From NCBI RefSeq assembly GCF_000636015.1, contig NZ_JFZJ01000004.1, positions 1-64,000 of the forward strand: 64,000 nucleotides of DNA. Reading direction: 5' to 3'. Position 1 is the first letter of the stretch; each line of letters begins with the position of its first letter. The DNA is from Rhodomicrobium udaipurense JA643. Lineage in GTDB: Bacteria > Pseudomonadota > Alphaproteobacteria > Rhizobiales > Rhodomicrobiaceae. Position numbers and translations under genes: made by a program. Below are positions 1 through 7,885 of the stretch, piece by piece. The notes under the pieces were generated by a model. The model did no database searches and had not been told where the DNA came from. It saw only the letters and a list, made by a program, of their open reading frames with translations.

Positions 1-664
1 GCACCTCATCCATATGATCGCCGATGTTCTCGCGGCGATGGAGCGTGGCGAGCACGATCTTTCTGTTATCGGGCAGCGAGGCGAGCGCGGGATTGATCGG
101 GGTATAGCCGTTCGCCACTCTGGCCCGTGCGAATTGAAGGGCGTCGACCACGGTATTTCCCACCATGCGCACGGCTTCTGCGCGGATGTCCTCGGCGAGC
201 AGGTTCGCCCGCGCGCCCGGCGTCGGCGCAAAGTGGAGCGTGGTGCAGAGGCTGATGACGCGCCGGTTGAACTCCTCCGGCCATGGGGATTGCATGTCGC
301 CCGTGCGAAGTCCGGCCTCGACATGCGCGACCGGCACGGCATTGAGGAAGCCCGCTGTCGCCGCCGCGAGCGCGGTGCCGGTGTCGCCTTGCACAACGAT
401 CCAGTCGTAATGACTGGCGCGGATCACGCTCTCGATGCGCTTCGTCATGATGCCGACCTTCGCCGCGAGACCTGCCTCGGCGACGATCCCGCTGTGATTG
501 AAGGCGATGTCGATGCCGAAGAAATCGATGAGGCCAGCGGCGAGATCGGTGTGCTGACCCGTCCACAGAACGTCGACGTCGATCTGGCGGCTCCGCAAGG
601 CGCGGTAAACGGGCGCGAGTTTGATAATTTCGGGACGTGTCCCGAAAGCCAGGAGGATACGCAT
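1..664 (-). CDS. wecB: UDP-N-acetylglucosamine 2-epimerase (non-hydrolysing), C-terminal part outside window
   Basis: Interconverts UDP-GlcNAc and UDP-ManNAc in the cytoplasm, supplying ManNAc for a surface glycan. Only the first 221 residues lie in the window; the family is about 370 residues. Family motifs are intact: GTRPE at 8-12, GDT at 93-95, HVEAGLRT at 114-121, PEEFNR at 129-134 and HRREN at 209-213. The ATG lies 21 bases after the stop of the nfrB-like glycosyltransferase gene on the same strand, so the two are probably one operon continuing beyond the window edge. The family is certain. That it serves the neighbouring glycosyltransferase is inference from gene order and the known E. 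coli NfrB/WecB pathway. Confidence 0.93.
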   Translation of the reverse strand, partial: MRILLAFGTRPEIIKLAPVYRALRSRQIDVDVLWTGQHTDLAAGLIDFFGIDIAFNHSGIVAEAGLAAKVGIMTKRIESVIRASHYDWIVVQGDTGTALAAATAGFLNAVPVAHVEAGLRTGDMQSPWPEEFNRRVISLCTTLHFAPTPGARANLLAEDIRAEAVRMVGNTVVDALQFARARVANGYTPINPALASLPDNRKIVLATLHRRENIGDHMDEV

Positions 665-685
665 ATTGAAATTTTTCCTTGAGTG

Positions 686-2053
686 TTATCGTCGCGCCGA
701 CATGAGATCGTCGGGAAGTTCGTGCTCGGTCTTCGACCAGACGATGGGTTTGGTGGCGTATTCGCTTTCGCCGACGTAGGTTTTCCAGGCGCGCCAGACC
801 GCCAGCATGTTGACGGTGAGCGACACCGGCCATCGCACTGCCACGCCGATGAAATCGTTGATGCCGTAGACGTCGCGGCAGCAGATGACGCGCATCAGGT
901 AGCGAAGTCCCAGCGCGAGCATGTTGAGGAAGATCGACACCTGGAATATCGGCACGAGGTCCAGCGGCATCTGCTCGATATCGACGACTTCGAACGCGAG
1001 TAAAATCCAGAAGACGAGCGAAATCGGCGGCAGGAAGTTCGTGATCGCGCCTTTGCGATCGCGCATGAAGAAGTATTTGTCCCAGAAATCGCCGCCCCAG
1101 CCGAGCTTGTGTGTCGCCTCGAAATTGATGCCGTAGACCCAGCGCGTCTTCTGCTTCACCGACGCGGAGAACGACTTCGGGAAATATTCGCGCGTGGCGA
1201 CGAAATCGAGTCCGCGCAATTCATCCGCCGATATGGCCGCAAAGGCCGAGCGGAAGCCCGCGCGTTTCGCTTCCACGCCGAGGATATAATCTTCGGTGAC
1301 GCAGCCATTCGCGAGCACGAAGCCGCGTTCCTTTACGAAATGCTCAAGGAGCCGCCGCGTCATGCAGGTGCCAACGCCCGCCGACGGGATCATCGCGCCG
1401 ACCGCATGCCGCACGACCATCTCGCGCGTGTGGCGCTCGGCGAACTCGTCCATGTAGGTGGCGGCGACCTTCGAGCGCTTGATGGAGTTCAGCGAGAACA
1501 CCGGCACCTGAATGAAGTCGTAGCCATCCCGCGCATAGGCCGCATAAACGCCGAAGGTGCGGGGATCGATGATGTCCTCGCTATCGTGCAGGACGGCCAT
1601 CTCCGGCGCTCCGGGGCGCGCGTAGACCTGACGGAACATCTCGTTCAGCATCTGGCCCTTGGAGGTCGGCCCCTCCATGGAGTTCACGATGACCCGCACG
1701 CGGTCCGGATATTGGGCCGCCATGGCCTCGGCAACGGCGAGCGTGCCGGTATCGTTCGGGTAGACGCCGAGATAAAGCTTTACGGACGAAATCGGGATGC
1801 GCGCGAGGTTTCCCTCCACCATCCGACCGAGCACGTCTTCCTCCTGCCAGTTGGCGACGAAGACGCCAATATCGGGGATTTCGGACGAGGTCGGCTTTTC
1901 CGTGGACGGCTCTTCTTGGGCGTGGCCAAAATTTCGCCGACTTATTCCAATGGAAAGAAGGTCTATGAACGCGTCGTCAAAAGAAGAGATGTTGATTAAA
2001 ATGCTGATAAATAGCATCAGCGATAGAATAAGAGCGTCCATTTCCCGGTCCAC
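686..2053 (-). CDS. nfrB: NfrB-like membrane glycosyltransferase (GT2), without the C-terminal MshEN region
   Basis: Inner-membrane family 2 glycosyltransferase resembling E. coli NfrB, which polymerises a ManNAc-containing exopolysaccharide and serves phage N4 entry. In order: N-terminal membrane segment (about 7-30) with the DDAFID motif, a GT2 core with DSED at 157-160, TED at 253-255 and QKTRW at 301-305, then membrane segments at about 342-390 and 400-422. IPSAGVGTC and MRDRKGAITNF are NfrB-type signatures. At 455 residues it ends just after the last membrane segment, whereas E. coli NfrB has a further C-terminal region of nearly 300 residues including the c-di-GMP-binding MshEN domain. 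The GTG at 2053 or an in-frame ATG at 2041 could be the start. wecB follows 21 bases downstream. Confidence 0.85.
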   Translation of the reverse strand: MDREMDALILSLMLFISILINISSFDDAFIDLLSIGISRRNFGHAQEEPSTEKPTSSEIPDIGVFVANWQEEDVLGRMVEGNLARIPISSVKLYLGVYPNDTGTLAVAEAMAAQYPDRVRVIVNSMEGPTSKGQMLNEMFRQVYARPGAPEMAVLHDSEDIIDPRTFGVYAAYARDGYDFIQVPVFSLNSIKRSKVAATYMDEFAERHTREMVVRHAVGAMIPSAGVGTCMTRRLLEHFVKERGFVLANGCVTEDYILGVEAKRAGFRSAFAAISADELRGLDFVATREYFPKSFSASVKQKTRWVYGINFEATHKLGWGGDFWDKYFFMRDRKGAITNFLPPISLVFWILLAFEVVDIEQMPLDLVPIFQVSIFLNMLALGLRYLMRVICCRDVYGINDFIGVAVRWPVSLTVNMLAVWRAWKTYVGESEYATKPIVWSKTEHELPDDLMSARR

Positions 2054-2198
2054 ATCGTCTTGACTTAGATCAAGGAGCGGATCATAGAGTTAAGACTGAA
2101 GTAACCATATTCGTTTGTGAGGAAATGGTAAATATATCTAATTGTATTTATTAAGGTGGCTGAATTTTAGGCCGGAACAACGTGCAAGGGATGGAATG

Positions 2199-2244
2199 GC
2201 CTTATGGCATCCCGGAAATGTGATCGCCGGAAGCGCCATAAGGC
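2199..2244. repeat. 10-bp perfect inverted repeat
   Basis: GCCTTATGGC at 2199-2208 and GCCATAAGGC at 2235-2244 are exact reverse complements, 26 bases apart. The structure lies between the 3' end of the M15-type peptidase gene and the 5' end of nfrB. There is no T-run, so it is not a standard intrinsic terminator. It may be an RNA hairpin at the 3' end of the peptidase mRNA or an operator for nfrB. Confidence 0.5.
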
Positions 2245-2269
2245 TGTGTGGACGCGGTCAATAGACCGC

Positions 2270-2815
2270 TCAGCTATCCGAATCGTCGTCGCGGGCATAG
2301 CGCACATAGTAGCGCTTTTGCCCTCGCGACTTCACGCTTCGCACGCCCGGGTTGCGGTGTTTTCTGGCCGCGTAGCGGACCGAGCCGCCATCATCCACAT
2401 GTCCGCAGTCGTTGAAACTGCACCCGTCGCGGAAGCCGTGTTTCGCGATGATCGCGCGGGCGCGGTACATGAAGGAGGTCGTCAGCCCCCAGCCGCGTTG
2501 GTCGAAATCGCAGGCCGCGCCCGAATAGTGGCGCGAGTTGGGGACGTGCCCGCCGTGAGCATGGCAATGCACGGAGCGCGGCTTGTAGCCGTGCGAGATG
2601 AAGTCGGCGATCAGGGCCTGAAAACGCCCCGCGAGATGGGCGGCGACGCGGATCGGACCCGCTGCCGTGGTGATTGTAACGAGGCCGTTGCTGCTGCCCC
2701 TGCCGAGACTAGCCTCGCTTGTGCCGAATTGCTTGGCGTGATGGCGGTGCCGATGTGCGGCGTTGGCCGGGATTGCGAAAAGCATAACAATGGCTGCTGT
2801 GAGAAGCAGTCGCAT
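2270..2815 (-). CDS. secreted peptidase M15-type (D-Ala-D-Ala carboxypeptidase-like) protein
   Basis: Exported protein of 181 residues with a signal peptide ending near ANAAH (about residue 20). The sequence SRHYSGAACDFD (about 94-105) matches the Zn-binding SxHxxGxAxD signature of M15 peptidases, and CGHVDD further on resembles the second metal-binding segment. Such enzymes cut peptidoglycan stem peptides in the periplasm. A His-rich stretch follows the signal peptide and an Arg/Lys-rich tail closes the protein. I take the ATG at 2815 because AGGTAGG lies five bases before it; a GTG at 2821 is an alternative. The fold is fairly clear; the exact substrate is not. Confidence 0.7.
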   Translation of the reverse strand: MRLLLTAAIVMLFAIPANAAHRHRHHAKQFGTSEASLGRGSSNGLVTITTAAGPIRVAAHLAGRFQALIADFISHGYKPRSVHCHAHGGHVPNSRHYSGAACDFDQRGWGLTTSFMYRARAIIAKHGFRDGCSFNDCGHVDDGGSVRYAARKHRNPGVRSVKSRGQKRYYVRYARDDDSDS

Positions 2816-3195
2816 ACTCACCTACCTGTTGGAGGTCACTAACGGAGGTGCTCGCAAAGGCCGATGCGCGTTTTCCGCGCGGAGGTGGCGACGAGACCCT
2901 CGCCGGCTTATCTGGCTCAGCTTTGGCTGGCACCGGCGGCCTTTTCGCTAAAGTTTAATTAAGGCCGCTCTGCGGCTTGAAGTTGCGGCCCATGAGGGGA
3001 GGGCGGCCAACGCGAGCGCTATGGATTAAAATTCGTTAATAGCTCAGATGCTTATCGCGTGAAATGCCTGCGACAATATGTTGTATGCCAGCACTCGGCT
3101 TTGGCGCTTCTGCGAGTGCGGCGAGAGCGCGAAAATCGCCGCGACGGACGCGCGGATGTCGGACCGCACCGGCGGTCGTCGCTTGGATCAGGTCG
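2816..3195. other. intergenic region, no gene seen
   Basis: No open frame here has recognisable protein features. The part near 2950-3060 is richer in A+T and could carry the promoter of the M15-type gene. A short complementary pair around 2964-2992 (ggccgc/gcggcc) could form a hairpin downstream of the phosphohexomutase gene, but it has no T-run. Confidence 0.5.
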
Positions 3196-4707
3196 TCAGA
3201 TCTTCTGGTTGTATTCGCCGATCTCGGGATAGGTGGCGAGATGCTGGTCGATCTCGGCGAAGATCGCGCGCATGTTGGCCTCCGAAGTCGGGCTTTCCAC
3301 GACGACGACGAGTTCCGGCTTGTTCGATGACGCGCGCACGAGGCCCCACGTGCCATCTTCGAGCACGAGGCGGATGCCGTTCACCGTGATGACATCGCGG
3401 ATCTTCTGGCCCGCGATCTCGCCGCCCTGGTCGGCAATCGCCTTGAAATGCGCGATCACGCGATCGACCGCCTCATATTTCTTCTCGTCGTCGCAATGGG
3501 GCGACATGGTGGGCGATTGCCACGTCTTCGGCAGTTCGCGGTGCAGCTCGGCCATGGTCTTGCCGGGGTTGCGGGAAAGCATGTCGCAAATTGCGATGCC
3601 CGACACGATGCCGTCGTCATAGCCGCGCCCAAGCGGCGGGTTGAAGAAGTAGTGGCCCGACTTCTCGAAGCCGACGAGCGCGCCCGTCTGGTGGCTGTAG
3701 CGCTTGATGTAGGAATGGCCCGTCTTCCAATAGGCGGTGTGAGCGCCATTCTTGACGAGCACCGGGTCCGTGGTGAACAGGCCGGTGGACTTCACGTCCA
3801 CCACGAATTTCGCGTCCTTGTACAGGCCCGAAATATCGCGCGCGAGCATGACACCAACCTTGTCGGCGAAAATCTCCGTGCCTTCGTTGTCGACCACGCC
3901 GCAGCGGTCGCCGTCGCCGTCGAAGGCGAGGCCGACATCCGCGCCCGACAGCCGCACCGCGTTCGACACCGCGTGCAGCATCTTCAGCGATTCCGGATTG
4001 GGGTTGTGGTTCGGGAAATTGTAGTCGAGATCGGTGTTCAGCGGGATCACATCGACGCCGAGCTTCGCCAGCACTTCAGGCGCGAAAACGCCGGCCGTGC
4101 CGTTGCCGCACGCGACGACGGCCTTGATCTTGCGCGCGAACGGTTCGCGGTCGGTGAGGTCCGCGATATAGCGGTCGGCGATGTCGCCGTGGAAACGATA
4201 CGTGCCGCCTTCATGCGGGGCGAAGCGGCCTTCGAGCACGATCGCCTTGAGTTCGCTCATGTCTTCCGGGCCGAAGGTAAGCGGCCGCGCCATGCCGAGC
4301 TTGATGCCCGTCCAGCCATTGTCATTGTGGCTCGCCGTGACCATCGCCACGCCTTCAACCTCAAGCGCGAACTGCCCGAAATAGGCCATCGGCGAGAGCG
4401 CAAGCCCGATGTCGTGCACCTCCGCGCCGCCCGCGAGCATGCCGGAAATGAGCGCGCATTTGATGCTCGACGAATAGGAGCGGTAATCGTGGCCGGTCAC
4501 GATGCGCACCGGCACGCCCCGCTCGCGCATCAACGTCGCAAGCCCGATGCCGAGCGCCTGCATCCCCATCAGGTTGATCTCCTGCGGGAACAGCCAGCGC
4601 GCGTCGTATTCGCGAAAACCCGTCGGCTTCACATAGGGAAGACGCTCGAATTCCGCCGTGTTCGGCTTGAGGTCCGTGCGCGGCTTGGGAAATGCGGCGG
4701 CTGTCAT
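3196..4707 (-). CDS. phosphomannomutase/phosphoglucomutase
   Basis: Cytoplasmic alpha-D-phosphohexomutase of 503 residues that interconverts hexose-6- and hexose-1-phosphates, feeding nucleotide-sugar synthesis for LPS and exopolysaccharide (ManB/AlgC/ExoC type). The active-site serine loop TASHN is at 124-128, the Mg-binding loop DGDGDR at 263-268, the sugar-recognition loop FEKSGH at 347-352, and a C-terminal phosphate-binding loop with SSNKPEL near 465. The ATG at 4707 is chosen because GGAG lies about eight bases upstream and the protein then has the normal family length. The nearby glycan genes fit the role, but no operon link is visible. Whether mannose or glucose is preferred cannot be read from sequence. 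Confidence 0.9.
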   Translation of the reverse strand: MTAAAFPKPRTDLKPNTAEFERLPYVKPTGFREYDARWLFPQEINLMGMQALGIGLATLMRERGVPVRIVTGHDYRSYSSSIKCALISGMLAGGAEVHDIGLALSPMAYFGQFALEVEGVAMVTASHNDNGWTGIKLGMARPLTFGPEDMSELKAIVLEGRFAPHEGGTYRFHGDIADRYIADLTDREPFARKIKAVVACGNGTAGVFAPEVLAKLGVDVIPLNTDLDYNFPNHNPNPESLKMLHAVSNAVRLSGADVGLAFDGDGDRCGVVDNEGTEIFADKVGVMLARDISGLYKDAKFVVDVKSTGLFTTDPVLVKNGAHTAYWKTGHSYIKRYSHQTGALVGFEKSGHYFFNPPLGRGYDDGIVSGIAICDMLSRNPGKTMAELHRELPKTWQSPTMSPHCDDEKKYEAVDRVIAHFKAIADQGGEIAGQKIRDVITVNGIRLVLEDGTWGLVRASSNKPELVVVVESPTSEANMRAIFAEIDQHLATYPEIGEYNQKI

Positions 4708-4836
4708 GACGACTCCGGGTCTTTCTTTGGTTTGACACTGGCATAACGGCGTTGCCAGAGTCTGCCAAGCGTTCGGTGCAACGCGTGGTCGCGTCCCCTG
4801 TTTCGGCACGTTTGCAGCCGACGCTACTCCGCCCGG

Positions 4837-5973
4837 CTATTCCGCGCCCGCGCTCGCATCCGACGCGCGAAGATCCTGCCAGCCGGAGCCAAGCGTGCGC
4901 CGATCGAACGAGACCGACTTCACGATGGCAAACACGGGTTCGCCGACCGCTAGCTGAAGTCGCTCCACCGAGAAGCGTGTGAGCCTGGCGATGAGTGTCT
5001 CGCCCTTGCAGTCGACGCGAAGCTCTACGCTCGCCCCATCCAACGCGCCGATCTCTTCCACCACCCCGCGAAACACGTTCAGCGCGCTCATGTTGTCCGG
5101 CTTTTCGCGCGAGATCATGACATCGCGCGCCTTGATCTGCATGCGCACGTCCTTGCCTTCGGCGACGTCGAGGCGCGGCATCCGCCATTCCCCCGCCCGC
5201 GAAACAAGCGTGGTGAGATCGTAATCGGGATCGTGCTTCTCCACCCTGGCGAGGATGACCGCGCCCGCATCGTCGCCGCCCTCCGCCGCCGGAAACAGGT
5301 CCACGCGCCGCATCAGGTCGAGCGTTGGGCCGCACGCGCGCATCTTGCCTGCCGAGAGCACGACGAGCGTATCCGACAGCCGCGCCACCTCCCCAACCGA
5401 GTGGCTGACATAGATGATGGGAATGCCAGCCTCGTCGCGTAGCCGCTCCAGATACGGCATGATTTCGAGCTTGCGCGCATCGTCGAGCGAGGCAAGCGGC
5501 TCGTCCATCAGGAGAAGCTTCGGCGAGGCGAGCAGCGCCCGACCGATGGCGACGCGCTGCTTTTCGCCGCCGGACAGGCGGTTCGGGTAGCGCTTGAGAA
5601 GGTGATCGATGCCGAGAAGTTCGGCGACGCGCGCGAGTTCGGCGCCGCTCTTGTCCACCGTGCCTGCGAACCACGCGCCGTAAAGCAGGTTCTGCTTCAC
5701 CGACAGATGAGGGAACAGGCGACCTTCCTGAAACACCATGCCGAGCCTGCGCTTGCAGGCGGGCACGAAAATGCCGCGCGCCGTATCGACGAGCGTCTCG
5801 CCGTCGATAACGATGCGGCCGCGAGCAGGCCGCGTCAGCCCGGCGATCAGGTTGATGAGCGTGGTCTTGCCCGACCCCGAATGGCCGAACAGCGCGACGA
5901 AACGACCGTCGGTCTTGAAATCCACATCGAGCGCGAACGCGCCGAGACTTTGCGCAACAGCGACCTCGATCAT
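4837..5973 (-). CDS. modC: molybdate ABC transporter ATP-binding protein
   Basis: ATPase of the molybdate importer, 378 residues. It has Walker A GHSGSGKT near residue 33, the signature LSGGEKQR near 130, Walker B LLLMDEP near 150, and a C-terminal TOBE/Mop-like domain (about 285-355) that binds molybdate in this family. The ATG overlaps the modB stop by four bases (ATGA), so translation is coupled. Order on this strand is modA-modB-modC. Identification is secure, although sulfate/tungstate relatives share the ATPase core, because ModA and ModB are next to it. Confidence 0.95.
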   Translation of the reverse strand: MIEVAVAQSLGAFALDVDFKTDGRFVALFGHSGSGKTTLINLIAGLTRPARGRIVIDGETLVDTARGIFVPACKRRLGMVFQEGRLFPHLSVKQNLLYGAWFAGTVDKSGAELARVAELLGIDHLLKRYPNRLSGGEKQRVAIGRALLASPKLLLMDEPLASLDDARKLEIMPYLERLRDEAGIPIIYVSHSVGEVARLSDTLVVLSAGKMRACGPTLDLMRRVDLFPAAEGGDDAGAVILARVEKHDPDYDLTTLVSRAGEWRMPRLDVAEGKDVRMQIKARDVMISREKPDNMSALNVFRGVVEEIGALDGASVELRVDCKGETLIARLTRFSVERLQLAVGEPVFAIVKSVSFDRRTLGSGWQDLRASDASAGAE

Positions 5974-6602
5974 GAGGCAATGCTCCCCGCGCCGCCCGCG
6001 CGCCGGGCCAGCCACTCGGATGCGATCAGCGCCGCCATCGAAATCACGAGCGAAACGAGCGTCAGCCGAAGCGCGCCCTCGTCGCCGCCCGGCACCTGCG
6101 TAAAGGTGTAGATCGCCGAAGGCAGGGTTTGCGTCTCGCCGGGGATGTTGGACACGAAGGTGATCGTCGCGCCGAATTCGCCCATGGCGCGCGCGAAGCA
6201 AAGGATCATGCCGGCGATGACGCCGGAAGCGATGAGCGGCAGCGTGACGGTGAGGAACACCCAGGGAGGGCTCGCGCCGAGCGTACCCGCCGCGTCTTCG
6301 AGCCGACGGTCTACGGATTCGAGCGAAAGGCGGATGGCGCGCACCATGAGCGGAAAGCCCATGACCGCGCAGGCGAGCGCAGCGCCCGTCCATCGGAACG
6401 AGAAGACGAGTCCGCAGCACTGCTCGAAGAATTGCCCGGCGGGGCCTTTTCTGCCGAAGGAGATAAGAAGCAGATAGCCGGTGACGACGGGAGGCAGCAC
6501 GAGCGGAAGATGAACGATACCGTTGACGAGGGACTTACCCCAGAATTCGCGTCTCGCCAGCACCCAGGCTATGGCGAGCCCGAAAGGCAGGCTCGCCACC
6601 AC
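5970..6602 (-). CDS. modB: molybdate ABC transporter permease
   Basis: Inner-membrane permease for molybdate with about five membrane segments. The binding-protein-dependent transport EAA loop (EDAAGTLGASPPWVF) contacts ModC. Homology extends in frame upstream of this GTG start: the bases up to 6671 encode a typical ModB N-terminus with LSPDEW followed by a hydrophobic segment. No ATG, GTG or TTG was found in that stretch. A CTG at 6671 overlapping the modA stop is the only obvious early initiation site. The annotated GTG would delete part of the first membrane helix, so the real start is doubtful while the function is not. The gene overlaps modC by four bases. Confidence 0.9.
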   Translation of the reverse strand: MVASLPFGLAIAWVLARREFWGKSLVNGIVHLPLVLPPVVTGYLLLISFGRKGPAGQFFEQCCGLVFSFRWTGAALACAVMGFPLMVRAIRLSLESVDRRLEDAAGTLGASPPWVFLTVTLPLIASGVIAGMILCFARAMGEFGATITFVSNIPGETQTLPSAIYTFTQVPGGDEGALRLTLVSLVISMAALIASEWLARRAGGAGSIAS

Positions 6603-6673
6603 TGCGACGGTCGCGACCAGGAGGCTCAGCCGGATGGCGGTCCACTCATCCGGGCTGAGCGTCCAGAAGTCGT

Positions 6674-7468
6674 TCAGGACTTCTTGTCCGCGAGAACGGT
6701 GAAGCCCTGCTTCTCGAAGTGAGGCGCGGCCTTCGGCGACTTTACGTAGGTGTAGAAGGACTTCGCGTCTTCGCCCGCCTTCGTGGTCAGCGCGATTGGA
6801 TAGATGATCGGGGGATGCGAAGCGGCCGGGAAGGTGGCGATGACCTTCACGTTGGCGTCGGAAACCGCGTCGCTCGCATAGACGATGCCGAGCGGTGCTT
6901 CGCCGCGGCTGACGAGCAAGAGCGCGGCGCGCACGCTCTCGGCCTGCGCAAGCTTGTTCTCGACCTGCGACCAGAGGCCAAGCTTTTCGAGCGCGGCCTT
7001 GCCGTATTTGCCGGCGGGCACGGACGTGACCTGGCCGACCGCGAGGCGGCCGTCGCCGACGAGCTTGCCGAGATCGGCGCCTTCCTTCAGCTCGATCGTC
7101 GCCGTGCTGTCCTTCGGCGCGACGAGCACGATGGCGTTGCCGAGCAGGTTCTCGCGGCTCGCCGTATCGATTACCGCCTTCTTCTCGACGTAGTTCATCC
7201 AGTCAAGGTCGGCGGAAATGAAGATGTCGGCGGGTGCATCCTGCTCGAGCTGCTTCGCGAGGGCGGAGCTTGCGGCGTAGCTGGTCTTCACGGATTTGCC
7301 GGTCTCCTTTTGCCAGTCGGCGGAGATGGCATCGAGCGCGTTCTTCAGGCTCGCGGCGGCGAAGACGATGACAGGTTTCGTTTCCTGGGCGATGGCCTGC
7401 GGCACAAGGAGCGCCGCGGAGAGAAGCGCGGCGGAGACCGTCGCCACGAAGCGTGATCTGAAGCTCAT
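6674..7468 (-). CDS. modA: periplasmic molybdate-binding protein
   Basis: Substrate-binding component of the molybdate importer, 264 residues. It has a signal peptide (about 1-27, ending AIAQE) and then the ModA core VIVFAAASLKNALD with the serines that ligate the oxyanion. ATG at 7468, preceded by GAGGAAACGA. It is first in modABC and directly adjoins modB. TATA-rich half-sites 49-84 bases upstream are candidate molybdate-responsive operators. Molybdenum is needed for enzymes such as nitrogenase, formate dehydrogenase and xanthine dehydrogenase; which of these the organism has cannot be seen here. Confidence 0.95.
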   Translation of the reverse strand: MSFRSRFVATVSAALLSAALLVPQAIAQETKPVIVFAAASLKNALDAISADWQKETGKSVKTSYAASSALAKQLEQDAPADIFISADLDWMNYVEKKAVIDTASRENLLGNAIVLVAPKDSTATIELKEGADLGKLVGDGRLAVGQVTSVPAGKYGKAALEKLGLWSQVENKLAQAESVRAALLLVSRGEAPLGIVYASDAVSDANVKVIATFPAASHPPIIYPIALTTKAGEDAKSFYTYVKSPKAAPHFEKQGFTVLADKKS

Positions 7469-7885
7469 TCGTTTCCTCGTTCGATCGGAGTCGGATCGGT
7501 GGTGAGATGTATCTGCGTCTATATATGCGTTGTATCGGTGTCTATATAGTTGGGGGGAAAAACTGTCGACATCAAACGAGCGCCCGTCCGTTCACGGAAA
7601 CGCCAGTGGAGCGAAATTGGCCCGTGATTTACGGACGCCGCGCGCTCTCGCCCGAATGTCAAATGCAAAAGCTCCGCGAGGCTCATTTGGGGCAACGGAT
7701 GCCCATGTCGGAATCGGACCACTAGGCAATCCGCCCGCCTTCGCGCAAAATGACGCAGCGCGGTTCAGAAATGCTTTGCTCCTCGGGCGCAATCGAGGAA
7801 AGGCGTTGTGCGAAGCTGGCGCCGTCAGGGTTTCTCCTGCTGAAACTGGCGTTCAAGAAACGAGTTCGGCTCATTAGAGAGTGCC
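7469..7885. other. divergent promoter region modA / ppc, no gene
   Basis: This 417-base stretch separates divergently transcribed modA and ppc. It contains the TATA-rich half-sites listed separately. The rest, 7560-7885, shows no conserved coding potential on either strand. The ppc promoter presumably lies in its right half, but no convincing -35/-10 pair is seen. Confidence 0.5.
7517..7552. promoter_or_regulatory. candidate molybdate-responsive operator (Mo-box-like)
   Basis: GTCTATATA occurs twice in direct orientation (7517-7525 and 7540-7548). CGTTGTAT at 7528-7535 followed by TATATAGTTG at 7543-7552 forms an imperfect dyad resembling the ModE/MopA consensus CGnTATATA-N6-TATATAnCG. Its position 60-85 bases before modA fits repression by a ModE-type regulator. 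This is inference; no regulator gene is present in the window. Confidence 0.4.

Noticed and set aside
66-833. 255-codon open frame on the minus strand
   Set aside because: It is a shifted frame over wecB and the end of nfrB. The true wecB frame (1-664) has all family motifs.
1109-1999. 296-codon open frame on the plus strand
   Set aside because: Antisense to nfrB, His/Arg-rich, no family features; a typical shadow in GC-rich DNA.
3448-4746. 432-codon plus-strand frame over the phosphohexomutase gene
   Set aside because: Antisense shadow; the minus-strand protein has complete catalytic motifs.
4361-5980. 539-codon minus-strand frame over modC and the phosphohexomutase gene
   Set aside because: Runs through two real genes in a wrong frame and has an Arg-rich nonsense composition.
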